A stretch of DNA of 10,204 bases from an uncultured Steroidobacteraceae bacterium (lineage in GTDB: Bacteria > Pseudomonadota > Gammaproteobacteria > Steroidobacterales > Steroidobacteraceae), in NCBI GenBank assembly GCA_955652795.1, contig CATPBQ010000153.1, positions 1-10,204 of the forward strand, given 5' to 3'. Of this stretch, positions 1 to 7,200 are shown in pieces. The translations under genes and the position numbers were made by a program. Every line of letters begins with the position of its first letter. The stretch's first letter is position 1. The notes under the pieces were generated by a model. That model worked only from the letters and a program-made list of their open reading frames with translations, ran no database searches and was not told where the DNA came from.

Positions 1-354
1 CGTCGCAACGGCATCGCCAACGCCGAATTCCACCTCGCCAACCTCGCGACGGCGCCCGACGCGACGCTCTCCTGGATGCGCCACGCGTATACACACGTGC
101 TGCTCGACCCGCCGCGCACCGGGGCGCCCGCGGTGTTGGCGGCGGTGGCGGCGCTGGCGCCGCAGCGGGTGTTGTATATTTCCTGTCATCCGGGGAGTCT
201 GGCGCGCGATCTGGGGGTACTGGTGCACGAGCACGGCTTCGCGCTGCAGGCGGCGGGTGTAGTCGACATGTTTCCGCACACCACGCATGTTGAATCGCTG
301 GCGCTGTTGACGGCAGGCGGCCGGCGCGCTCAACGCACGGCGCCCCCGGCATGA
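1..354 (+). CDS. rlmD: 23S rRNA (uracil(1939)-C5)-methyltransferase RlmD, C-terminal part (5' end outside window)
   Basis: The reading frame is open from base 1, so about 117 C-terminal residues of a protein of roughly 430-450 are visible. They match the SAM-dependent RNA m5U methyltransferase fold of the RlmD/RumA family. The LLDPPRTGA segment is the DPPR-type motif, YISCHPGSLARD carries the catalytic cysteine (SCNP in E. coli, SCHP here, a variant I recall from Xanthomonas), and DMFPHTTHVESLALL is the typical C-terminal signature. In the family the enzyme methylates one uridine of 23S rRNA using S-adenosylmethionine, and its N-terminal TRAM and iron-sulfur parts would lie upstream. The stop codon overlaps the nagZ start as ATGA, so the two genes are probably cotranscribed and coupled. 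Identification is firm for the family; RlmD rather than RlmC or TrmA is inferred from the motifs. Confidence 0.88.
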   Translation, partial: RRNGIANAEFHLANLATAPDATLSWMRHAYTHVLLDPPRTGAPAVLAAVAALAPQRVLYISCHPGSLARDLGVLVHEHGFALQAAGVVDMFPHTTHVESLALLTAGGRRAQRTAPPA

Positions 355-1406
355 GTCTCGGCCCCCTGATGATCGACCTCGCGGGCAGCGCCGTCACCGC
401 GGAGGAGCGCGAGCTGCTGCGTCATCCGCTGACGGGCGGCGTCATCCTGTTCACGCGCAACTACACCGATCCCGAGCAGCTGACCGCACTGGTCAGCGCG
501 ATTCATGCCGAGCGCACGCCGCCGCTCATCGTGGCCGTGGATCACGAGGGCGGGCGGGTGCAGCGTTTCCGCCAGGGATTCTCGGCACTGCCGGCCGCGC
601 GGCGTATCGGCCACGAATTTGACCTGGACGCGCGCGCCGGCCTGGCGCTGGCGCGCGCGATGGGCTGGCTGATGGCGGCGGAGCTGCGCGCGCACGGGGT
701 CGACATCTCCTTTGCGCCGTGCGTGGACCTCGATCATGGCGTGAGCGTCATCGGGGACCGTGCGTTCCATGCGCTGCCGGATGCCGTGGGCCAGTTGGCC
801 GTCGCCTGGATGCATGGCATGCGGGATGCGGGTATGGCGGCCACGGCCAAGCACTTTCCCGGACACGGGGCGGTGGTGGCCGACTCGCACCTCACCCTGC
901 CGGTCGACCGGCGCCCCCTCCCGGACCTGGCCCCCGACCTCGCCCCCTACCGGCGGCTGATGGCCAACGGGCTGCCGGCGGTCATGGCAGCCCACGTGCT
1001 GTTTCCGGCGGTGGATTCGGTCCCGGCAAGCCTCTCCAGCCGCTGGATTCGCGACGTGCTGCGCGGAGAGCTCAGGTTTCAGGGGGTAGTGTTTGCCGAT
1101 GATCTGTCCATGGGAGGTGCCGCCGCTGCCTACGGGGACATAGTGACCCGGGCACGGCAGGCACTGTCGGCAGGTTGCGACATGCTACCGGTCTGTAACA
1201 ATCGTGCGAGCGTTATCGAGCTGCTCGACCACCTGGATACCGAGCCGCAGCCGGCCTCGAGCCTGCGCCTGGTGCGCCTGCACGGGCGCGCGGGCAGCGT
1301 GCGTTCCGCGCTCGAGGCCTCGCCTGAATGGACACGCGCGCGCGAGTTGCTGGCGCGCACCGCCGCCGCTCCCGCCCTGACGCTGGACGCCGGACGCGAC
1401 GCATGA
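351..1406 (+). CDS. nagZ: Beta-N-acetylhexosaminidase NagZ (GH3), complete
   Basis: A 351-residue cytoplasmic glycoside hydrolase family 3 enzyme. In the family it removes N-acetylglucosamine from anhydromuropeptides during peptidoglycan recycling, and its product can induce AmpC-type beta-lactamases. Visible hallmarks in order are GGVILFTRNY (29-38), VDHEGGRVQRF (63-73), the substrate loop KHFPGHG (167-173), the mobile loop with D178 and H180 that supplies the unusual His acid/base, and FADDLSM (248-254), where D250 is the expected nucleophile. There is no signal peptide, as expected. Family members are usually about 330-345 residues; here the last 50 or so are a poorly conserved tail rich in Ala and Arg. 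The ATG overlaps the rlmD stop, and the stop overlaps the start of the next gene as ATGA, so translation is probably coupled on both sides. No ampG, ampD or ampC is in view. Confidence 0.96.
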   Translation: MSLGPLMIDLAGSAVTAEERELLRHPLTGGVILFTRNYTDPEQLTALVSAIHAERTPPLIVAVDHEGGRVQRFRQGFSALPAARRIGHEFDLDARAGLALARAMGWLMAAELRAHGVDISFAPCVDLDHGVSVIGDRAFHALPDAVGQLAVAWMHGMRDAGMAATAKHFPGHGAVVADSHLTLPVDRRPLPDLAPDLAPYRRLMANGLPAVMAAHVLFPAVDSVPASLSSRWIRDVLRGELRFQGVVFADDLSMGGAAAAYGDIVTRARQALSAGCDMLPVCNNRASVIELLDHLDTEPQPASSLRLVRLHGRAGSVRSALEASPEWTRARELLARTAAAPALTLDAGRDA

Positions 1407-2338
1407 ACAACAACTGGTCGGCGCAGGCCTGGCGGCGTGTGGTCGAGAGCGCCCCCGAAGGCATCGTGATCTGCGATGCCGCCGCAAAGGACTGCCCGGT
1501 GTTGTTCGTCAACAGCGCATTCGAGGAGATGTGCGGCTATCCGGCGGCGGCGCTGCTGGGCACCAACCTGCGCATGCTGCAGGGCACGGACCGCGACCAG
1601 GAGGGGCGCACGCGCCTGCGCGAGGCGCTGGACAAGGGCGAGCCGGCGCGCGTGCTGGTGCGCAACTATCGTCCCGATGGCTCGCTGTTCTGGAACGAGA
1701 TGGTGGTGCAGCCGGTGCGCAGCGCGGCCGGACAGCTCACTCATTTCATCGGTTACCACCGCGATGCCAGCGAGCGGCTGAAGACCGCGGAGCGCTCCCC
1801 TGGAGGGCTGCCGACATGGCTGCGGGAGGACCGCCTCACGGGCCTGCACTCACGCGCATTCTTCGAGGAGCTGCTGCAGCGTGACTGGGTGCTCGCGCAG
1901 CGCGACTCGCACGAGATCGGCCTGACCCTGTTCGACATCGATGATCTGGGCGCCTACAACGAGAAGTTCGACCGCTCGGCGGGCGATGCCTGCATCCGGC
2001 GCGTCGCGCGCCTGGTCGGCGCCGCGTACCGGCGGCGCGGGGATCTCGTCGGGCGCTGGGAGGGCGGAACATTCGCCGTGTTGACCCAGGGCGAGGCCGC
2101 GGACAAGGCCACGCAGTACGCCAAGGTGATGTCGCAGCGCGTGCGCGACCTGCTCATGCATCACCCCACCGCCGGCGCCGGGCGCTACGTCACCATGAGC
2201 GCCGGGATCGCGAGTCTGGTGCCACCGCGCGCCCTGCCGGTCGAGGGGCTGCTGAAGGCCTGCCGGGCAGCCCTGAAGCGAGCCAAGAAGAACGGCAAGG
2301 ACGGGATCGTGGCCGCCGAGGCGGGGGATTTTCACTGA
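1403..2338 (+). CDS. LOV-like PAS / degenerate GGDEF signalling protein
   Basis: A soluble 311-residue protein. Residues 10-125 form a PAS domain of the LOV subtype: FVNSAF (35-40), GTNLRMLQG (53-61), NYRPDGSLFWNE (88-99) and FIGYHRDASER (115-125). LOV photoreceptors have NCRFLQ at the middle motif; here the photoactive Cys is Leu56, and the signalling Gln of the last strand is His119, while flavin-contact residues N55, R57, Q60, N88 and N98 remain. Residues 143-305 form a GGDEF domain with DRLTGLHSR (143-151) and FDIDDLGAYNE (177-187). The signature is EGGTF (220-224) instead of GG(D/E)EF, so the catalytic acid is lost. The inhibitory-site RxxD (R211-D214) is intact. Diguanylate cyclase activity is therefore unlikely, and a c-di-GMP-binding or regulatory role is inferred. 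The ATG at 1403 overlaps the nagZ stop; the frame is open upstream, but the PAS domain begins only a few residues after this ATG. Confidence 0.88.
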   Translation: MNNNWSAQAWRRVVESAPEGIVICDAAAKDCPVLFVNSAFEEMCGYPAAALLGTNLRMLQGTDRDQEGRTRLREALDKGEPARVLVRNYRPDGSLFWNEMVVQPVRSAAGQLTHFIGYHRDASERLKTAERSPGGLPTWLREDRLTGLHSRAFFEELLQRDWVLAQRDSHEIGLTLFDIDDLGAYNEKFDRSAGDACIRRVARLVGAAYRRRGDLVGRWEGGTFAVLTQGEAADKATQYAKVMSQRVRDLLMHHPTAGAGRYVTMSAGIASLVPPRALPVEGLLKACRAALKRAKKNGKDGIVAAEAGDFH

Positions 2339-2415
2339 CCGCCATCTAAGGCTGCACGAAGAATCCCTCGCGTCGTGCCGCGCTCGTCAGGCGCAGCGCT
2401 GCCCGGCTGATGAGT

Positions 2416-2444
2416 TTGCTGTAGAAATAAGTTACTGGTAATAT
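2416..2444 (+). promoter_or_regulatory. Predicted promoter of the Xre-RES toxin-antitoxin operon
   Basis: A weak -35-like TTGCTG (2416-2421) and a -10-like TAATAT (2439-2444) are separated by 17 bases. TG at 2436-2437 makes it an extended -10 element. This is one of the few AT-rich patches in the left half. Initiation about 7 bases downstream would fall near 2451, only a few bases before the antitoxin ATG at 2455. Confidence 0.55.
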
Positions 2445-2450
2445 TTCTAC
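2421..2450. promoter_or_regulatory. Perfect 9-bp inverted repeat, probable antitoxin operator
   Basis: GTAGAAATA at 2421-2429 is the exact reverse complement of TATTTCTAC at 2442-2450, with a 12-base spacer. The dyad spans the spacer and -10 of the predicted promoter and ends 4 bases before the antitoxin ATG. The position fits an operator bound by the Xre antitoxin or antitoxin-toxin complex, the usual autoregulation of such modules. Binding itself is inferred. Confidence 0.65.
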
Positions 2451-2454
2451 CGAA

Positions 2455-2841
2455 ATGGCGAATATCCAGACCGTCAAAACCCGCCCAGCGCCCGATCCGC
2501 GCGTCACCCTGTCGCGCGCCACCGTGCGTGCGGCGCGCTTCCTGGCCGTGGCGCAGGCGGACCTGGCGCAGGTCATCGGCGTGAGCGGGGCGACGTTATC
2601 GCGCATCGCCAACGGTCGGAAGGCACTCGAGCCTGGCTCCAAACCCTGGCAGCTCGCCGCGCTGTTCGTGCGGCTGTTCCGCTCCCTCGATGCCATCGTG
2701 GGCTCGGATGATGCTGCCGCGCGTGCCTGGTTGCGCAGTGATAACCATGCCCTGGGCGGTGTGCCCCTGAAGCTCATCCGCGAACCCGCGGGCCTGGTGC
2801 GGACGGTTGACTACCTGGACGCCGCCCGCGCTCGCATCTGA
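2455..2841 (+). CDS. Xre/MbcA/ParS-type antitoxin of a RES toxin-antitoxin module
   Basis: A 128-residue DNA-binding antitoxin. A helix-turn-helix lies at about residues 24-58 (LAQVIGVSGATLSRIANG at 37-54). The C-terminal toxin-binding domain (about 76-128) has the family pattern: AWLRSDNHALGG (91-102), then PLKLIREPAGLVRTVDYLD (104-122). In characterised Xre-RES pairs this tail blocks the toxin active site, and the complex represses its own promoter. The ATG at 2455 is the only reasonable start: an in-frame TAA lies at 2428-2430 and no start codon falls between. There is no Shine-Dalgarno sequence, because the 30-bp dyad ends 4 bases upstream, which suggests translation from a very short leader. 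The 3' end overlaps the toxin gene by 35 bases. It stands outside the upstream nagZ unit with its own promoter, so it is probably an acquired accessory module. Confidence 0.93.
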   Translation: MANIQTVKTRPAPDPRVTLSRATVRAARFLAVAQADLAQVIGVSGATLSRIANGRKALEPGSKPWQLAALFVRLFRSLDAIVGSDDAAARAWLRSDNHALGGVPLKLIREPAGLVRTVDYLDAARARI

Positions 2842-3523
2842 GGCGCGCCGCTACACCCACGAGCTGTGGCGTGCAGTCGAGGCGCAGCACACCGCCTCGA
2901 CCATGCGGCTGGTCGACTCGCTCGAGGAGCAGGCGAGCCTCGAGCTCATTCTCGAGGACAGCAAGCCGCCGCTGCCGCCGCAGGCGCGCCAGCTTCACTA
3001 TCTGCTGGCGACACCGTTTCGCTACCGGCCGCACGGCGGCTCGCGCTTTCGCGCGGGGTTCGATGCCGGAGTGTGGTATGGCGCGGAGGTGCTGCGCACG
3101 GCGTTGGCGGAGAAGAGCTACTGGCGGCTGCGCTTTCTGCTCGACTCTCCCGCGACGCCCGACCTGAAGCCCGTGCCGCACACGGCGTTTCGCGCCGCGG
3201 TGCGCACAGCAGCAGCCCTGGATCTGACGGTTGAACCGTTGGTGCGCGATCGTCGCGTGTGGACGCACCGCGTGAGCTACCAGGGCACGCAGGCGCTGGG
3301 TGACGCGGCGCGCGCGGCGCACATTCAGCTCATCCGCTACGAATCCGTGCGCGATCCCGAACACGGCGCCTGCGCCGCGGTGCTCAACGCCGTGGCATTC
3401 GGCCGCGGCAAGCCGCACTCCCAGCACACCTGGTTCATCGCCGCCTCGCGCGAGCGGGTGCGCTGCGCCAGGGATGAGCGTGGCGGGGCGACCTGGGAAT
3501 TTACCAGCGAGCAACTCGTTTGA
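2807..3523 (+). CDS. RES-domain toxin (predicted NAD+-degrading)
   Basis: A 238-residue toxin of the RES family. Characterised members (MbcT of Mycobacterium tuberculosis, RES of Pseudomonas putida) degrade NAD+ by phosphorolysis or hydrolysis and halt growth. The core reads TPFRYRPHGGSRFR (69-82), GVWYGAEVLRTALAE (88-102) and IRYESVRDP (176-184). By analogy R72, Y73, E102 and S180 are the active-site Arg, Tyr, Glu and Ser; all are present, so the toxin looks intact. An N-terminal extension of about 65 residues (WRAVEAQHTASTMRLVDSLEEQ, split as 21-30 and 31-42) is typical of this longer subfamily. The start is a TTG inside the antitoxin gene. An in-frame TGA at 2768 and the lack of any other start codon before the Met at residue 33 leave it as the only start that keeps the conserved N-terminus. 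A poor start plus 35-base overlap should keep toxin yield below antitoxin. Confidence 0.92.
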   Translation: MTTWTPPALASEARRYTHELWRAVEAQHTASTMRLVDSLEEQASLELILEDSKPPLPPQARQLHYLLATPFRYRPHGGSRFRAGFDAGVWYGAEVLRTALAEKSYWRLRFLLDSPATPDLKPVPHTAFRAAVRTAAALDLTVEPLVRDRRVWTHRVSYQGTQALGDAARAAHIQLIRYESVRDPEHGACAAVLNAVAFGRGKPHSQHTWFIAASRERVRCARDERGGATWEFTSEQLV

Positions 3524-3533
3524 GGCTCGCCGC

Positions 3534-3547
3534 CGGCGCTGGCGCCG
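3534..3547. terminator. GC-rich hairpin between convergent genes
   Basis: CGGCGC and GCGCCG flank a TG, giving a 6-bp self-complementary stem (in practice a shorter stem with a 4-base loop) in the 28-base gap between the RES toxin stop and the csiV stop. There is no T-tract on either side, so intrinsic termination is only a possibility. The location between converging genes is the main support. Confidence 0.3.
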
Positions 3548-3551
3548 CCCG

Positions 3552-4220
3552 CTAACGCCCCGGGGCTCTCGCGCCCTGCAAGGGCGTCACCAGCGCAATC
3601 ACGCCAAACGCCGGATGGTCGAAGTAGCTGCGCTCGTAGAAGCGCACGCGGCGGCTCTCGTTAAGCGTGAACGGCGTATCCGGCGCGGCACCCAGGCCCG
3701 GGGGCGGGGAGGGCATGGCGTAGGTCAGCGACATCCCCAGATGCAGGAACTGACCGCGCTCGAGAAACACCGTGCCGGTGAGACCCTGGACGTTGAGCCC
3801 CAGGCGTTGCACGGCAAAGCCGGCGCGCGTTCCCCAGGAGCTCGGCGTCTGCGACCACGCGGCGTGCGCCACCGGCACGTAAGTGCCGCTCGCGCGCAGG
3901 CGGCTCTCGAGCTCCGTCAGCTGCCACGCGGAAGATGGCAGCATGGCGACGAAATGCCCCACCTGCGCCGAGCCGCTGCTGGAGTCATCGCCGGCGATCA
4001 CGATGCTGCGGGCGGCGGCCTCCGCGCTCCAGGTCTCGGCGCCACCGAGTGCACCGGCGGCGCGAAACACGATGATCTCGATGTTGTAGACCGTGCCGCC
4101 GGCGCCCGCCGGCGCCGGCGTCTCCTGCGGCGCCGCCGGCAGCGTGCCGGCGAGCAGCGCGCTCGCGGCGAGGCCGAGAGTCAGGCGTAGCGGCGCGATG
4201 CGGGCGTCCATGCGCAGCAT
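3552..4220 (-). CDS. csiV: CsiV-family exported peptidoglycan-binding protein
   Basis: A 222-residue exported protein. Residues 1-29 look like a signal peptide (Arg-containing start, hydrophobic LTLGLAASALLAG at 13-25, cleavage near LPA-A). An Ala/Pro/Gly-rich linker (30-43) follows, then the conserved domain: YNIEIIVFR (45-53), VPVAHAAWSQ (115-124), FLERGQFLHLGMSL (152-165) and the tail RRVRFYERSYFDHPAFGVI (190-208). This is the CsiV pattern; the Vibrio cholerae protein binds peptidoglycan in the periplasm and is needed for PBP1A function with LpoA. The ATG at 4220 comes one base after the mfd stop; an ATG at 4211 is an alternative. Neither has a Shine-Dalgarno sequence, so translational coupling to mfd is likely. 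A start further upstream inside mfd would bury the signal peptide. From memory, csiV commonly lies beside mfd in gammaproteobacteria. Confidence 0.82.
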   Translation of the reverse strand: MLRMDARIAPLRLTLGLAASALLAGTLPAAPQETPAPAGAGGTVYNIEIIVFRAAGALGGAETWSAEAAARSIVIAGDDSSSGSAQVGHFVAMLPSSAWQLTELESRLRASGTYVPVAHAAWSQTPSSWGTRAGFAVQRLGLNVQGLTGTVFLERGQFLHLGMSLTYAMPSPPPGLGAAPDTPFTLNESRRVRFYERSYFDHPAFGVIALVTPLQGARAPGR

Positions 4221-4221
4221 T

Positions 4222-7200
4222 CTAATGGAGCCGGGGCGGTTCGCCGAGGCGCCGCAGAAGATCCGCCGCAAACTCGAAACGGGCGCTCTCGGTAGGGAGT
4301 TGTCGCGACACGCGTAACCTGAGGGGTCCTTCGAGGCGGTACTCGCGTGCGCCTGTCTGGATCATGCGCACCACGGTGGCCGGATCGATGCGTGAGCGCT
4401 CCTCGAACAGCACCGAGCCGCCCTGCGCTCCCAGGTCGAGCCGGCGCACTCCCAGGGCGCGCGCCAGGAGCTTGAGTTTGGCGATGCGCAGCAGGCTTTG
4501 CGCCGCGCCCGGCAGTGGGCCAAAACGATCGTGGATTTCCGCGCTGAGCTCATCGAGCGCTGCGCCGCTGTCGGCGGCGGCGATGCGCTTGTAAAGCGAC
4601 AGGCGCATGTGCACGTCCCCGACGTACACCACCGGCAGGAACGCCGGCAGGCGCAGCTCGACCTCGGTGGCGGCGGCCAGCGGCTGGTCGAGCACCGGCT
4701 CGCGGCCGGCCTTGAGGGCCTGCACCGCGTGCTCGAGCATCTCCAGATACAAGGACAGCCCGATCTCGGTCACCTGGCCGCTTTGCTGCTCACCGAGCAA
4801 TTCACCGGCGCCGCGGATCTCGAGGTCATGGGTCGCGAGGACGAATCCCGCTCCCAGCTCCTCCATCGACTCGATCGCCTCGAGACGCTTGACGGCGTCG
4901 CGCGCCAGCGCCTGGCGCGGCGGCGCGATCAGGTACGCGTAGGCGCGGTGGTGCGAGCGTCCGACGCGGCCGCGCAGCTGGTGCAGCTGCGCCAGCCCCA
5001 TGTGATCGGCGCGATTGATCATGATGGTGTTGGCGGTGGGCACGTCGATGCCACTCTCGATGATGGTGGTACACACCAGCAGGCTGAAGCGGCGGTGATA
5101 GAAATCGACCATCAGCTGCTCGAGATCGCGCTCGCGCATCTGCCCGTGGCCGATGCGCACGCTCGCTTCCGGCACCAGCGCCTGTAGTTCGGCGGCGATT
5201 TTTTCGATGCTGCGTACTTCGTTGTGTATGAAATAGATCTGCCCGCCGCGGCGCAGCTCGCGCAGCGCCGCCTCACGCAGCGTCGGCGCGTGCCACTCGA
5301 TGAGGAAGGTCTTGATCGTCAGCCGCCCCGCCGGGGCGGTCGTGATCAGCGACAGGTCGCGCAAGCCGCCGAGCGCCATGTTGAGGGTGCGCGGAATCGG
5401 GGTCGCGGTGAGGGTGAGCACGTGCACGTTGGCGCGCAGCGCCTGCAGTCGCTGCTTGTCGCGCACCCCGAAGCGATGTTCCTCATCGATGATGAGCAGG
5501 CCCAGCTCCCGGAAGCGCGCGTGCGCATGCAGCAGCCGGTGGGTGGCGATGACGATGTCGACCTTGCCCTGCTCGAGCCCCTCGAGCACCGCCTGGGTTT
5601 CCGTCGAGGTGCCGAAACGCGACAGCGCCTCGACCCGCACGGGCCAGTCGGCGAAGCGGTCGCGAAAGTTCGTCAGGTGCTGCTGCACCAGCAGTGTGGT
5701 CGGGGCGAGCACCGCGACTTGCTTGCCCGCCTGGGCGGCGACGAACGCCGCGCGCATTGCGACTTCGGTTTTGCCGAAGCCGACATCGCCGCACACGATG
5801 CGATCCATGGGGCGCTCGCTCCTGAGGTCGGCGAGCACCTGCTCGATCGCCTGCGCCTGATCCTCGGTCTCCTCGAACGGGAAGGCGTTGGCGAAGGACT
5901 GGTAGTCGGACTCACTCACCGCCAATGCGAGTCCCTGCTGGGCCTTGCGGCGCGCGTACAGATCGAGGAGTTCGGCCGCGACGTCGCGGATCTGCTCGGC
6001 GGCGCGCTTGCGGGCCCTGGCCCATTGATCGGTGCCGAGTTTGTGGAGCGGGGCGCTCTCGGGCGCGGCGCCCGTGTAGCGGCTCACCAGATGCAGCGCC
6101 TGAACCGGCACGTAGATGCGGTCGCCGTCCTGGTACTCGAGGACCAGGAACTCCCCGGGCTGCCCGCCGATGTCCATGGGCATGAGGCCCGCGTAGCGGC
6201 CGACCCCGTACTCCTCGTGCACCACCGGCGCGCCCGGATTGAGGTCCTTGAGGTCGCGCAGGATTGCTTGCGGATCCGCGGCACGCTTGCGCCGCCGCTC
6301 CTGGCGGGCGCGGGCCCCAAACAGCTGCGCCTCCGCGATCACCGCGATCGGCGGCGCGGTGAGCGTGAGGCCCTCGAGGTCGGGCGCCACCGTCAGTGCG
6401 AGCCGCGCCGTGCCCGCGGCAAACGCATCCCAGCCGGGCACGATGGTCACCTCGTGGCGATGCGCGCGCAGCATCTCCTGCAGTACCTCGCGCCGCCCGG
6501 CCGAGTCAGCCGCCAGCAGCACGCGGCCCTCGAAGTCACTCAGGAACGCGTCCAGCGGTGCGAACGGCTCCTCGGCGCGCACGTCGACGCGCAGCTCGCG
6601 CGGCGCGCTGGTGGGGAAATTACGCACCTCGGCGGGGGCACCGTGCAGCTCGGTCTCCGCCTTGAAGGCATCGAGGGTGATCGATGCGAACCGGCCGAGC
6701 GCCGCGTCGAGCTCGGCGGGCTCGAGAAACAACTCCGCGGGCCTGAGCACCGGACGCTCGATGTCGTGGCGACGATCCTCGTAGCGCGCCTCGATGTCCT
6801 GCCAGGCCTTGATGAGAGCCTGCGGGAGCGCGGCGTCGTGCACGATCACCGCATCCGCGGGCAGGTAGTCGAACAATGTCGCGGTCGAATCGAAGAACAG
6901 CGGCTGATAGAACTCCACCCCCGCGGGCGCGAGTCCCTCGCTCACGCCGCGATAGATGCTCGTGCGGGTCGGGTCCCCCTCGAAGCGCGTGCGGTAGCGG
7001 CGGCGGAAATCCTTCACCGCCGCGCCGTCCAGCGGCACCTCGCGCGCCGGGAGTAAGCGCACGCTCGGCAGCGCATCGAGCGAGCGCTGCGTCTCCGGGT
7101 CGAAGCGGCGGATCGCCTCGATCTGCTCATCGAAGAGGTCGATACGCAGCGGCGCCGCGGTGCCCATGGGGAACACGTCCAGGAGCGAGCCGCGCACCGC

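Noticed and set aside
169..195. SCHP instead of SCNP in the RlmD catalytic motif as a possible inactivating change
   Set aside because: The catalytic Cys is present, and I recall the SCHPGSLARD form from Xanthomonas RlmD, so it looks like a normal lineage variant.
330..995. A 221-codon minus-strand frame antisense to nagZ
   Set aside because: No motif, wrong codon usage, and it overlaps a complete, well-conserved nagZ.
2354..2378. Hairpin GCACGA/TCGTGC with a 13-base loop after the LOV-GGDEF gene
   Set aside because: The stem is only 6 bp, the loop is large and no T-run follows, so I do not call it a terminator. The rest of 2339-2415 shows only a short GCAGCGCTGC palindrome (2393-2402).
3300..4190. 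A 296-codon plus-strand frame across the RES toxin end and antisense to csiV
   Set aside because: Arg/Ala/Gly-rich translation without motifs, while both genes it overlaps have clear family signatures.
5224..7056. A 610-codon open frame on the plus strand, antisense to mfd
   Set aside because: It lies wholly inside mfd, has a composition rich in Arg, Gly, His and Gln with no domain pattern, and is expected from GC-rich codon bias on the opposite strand.
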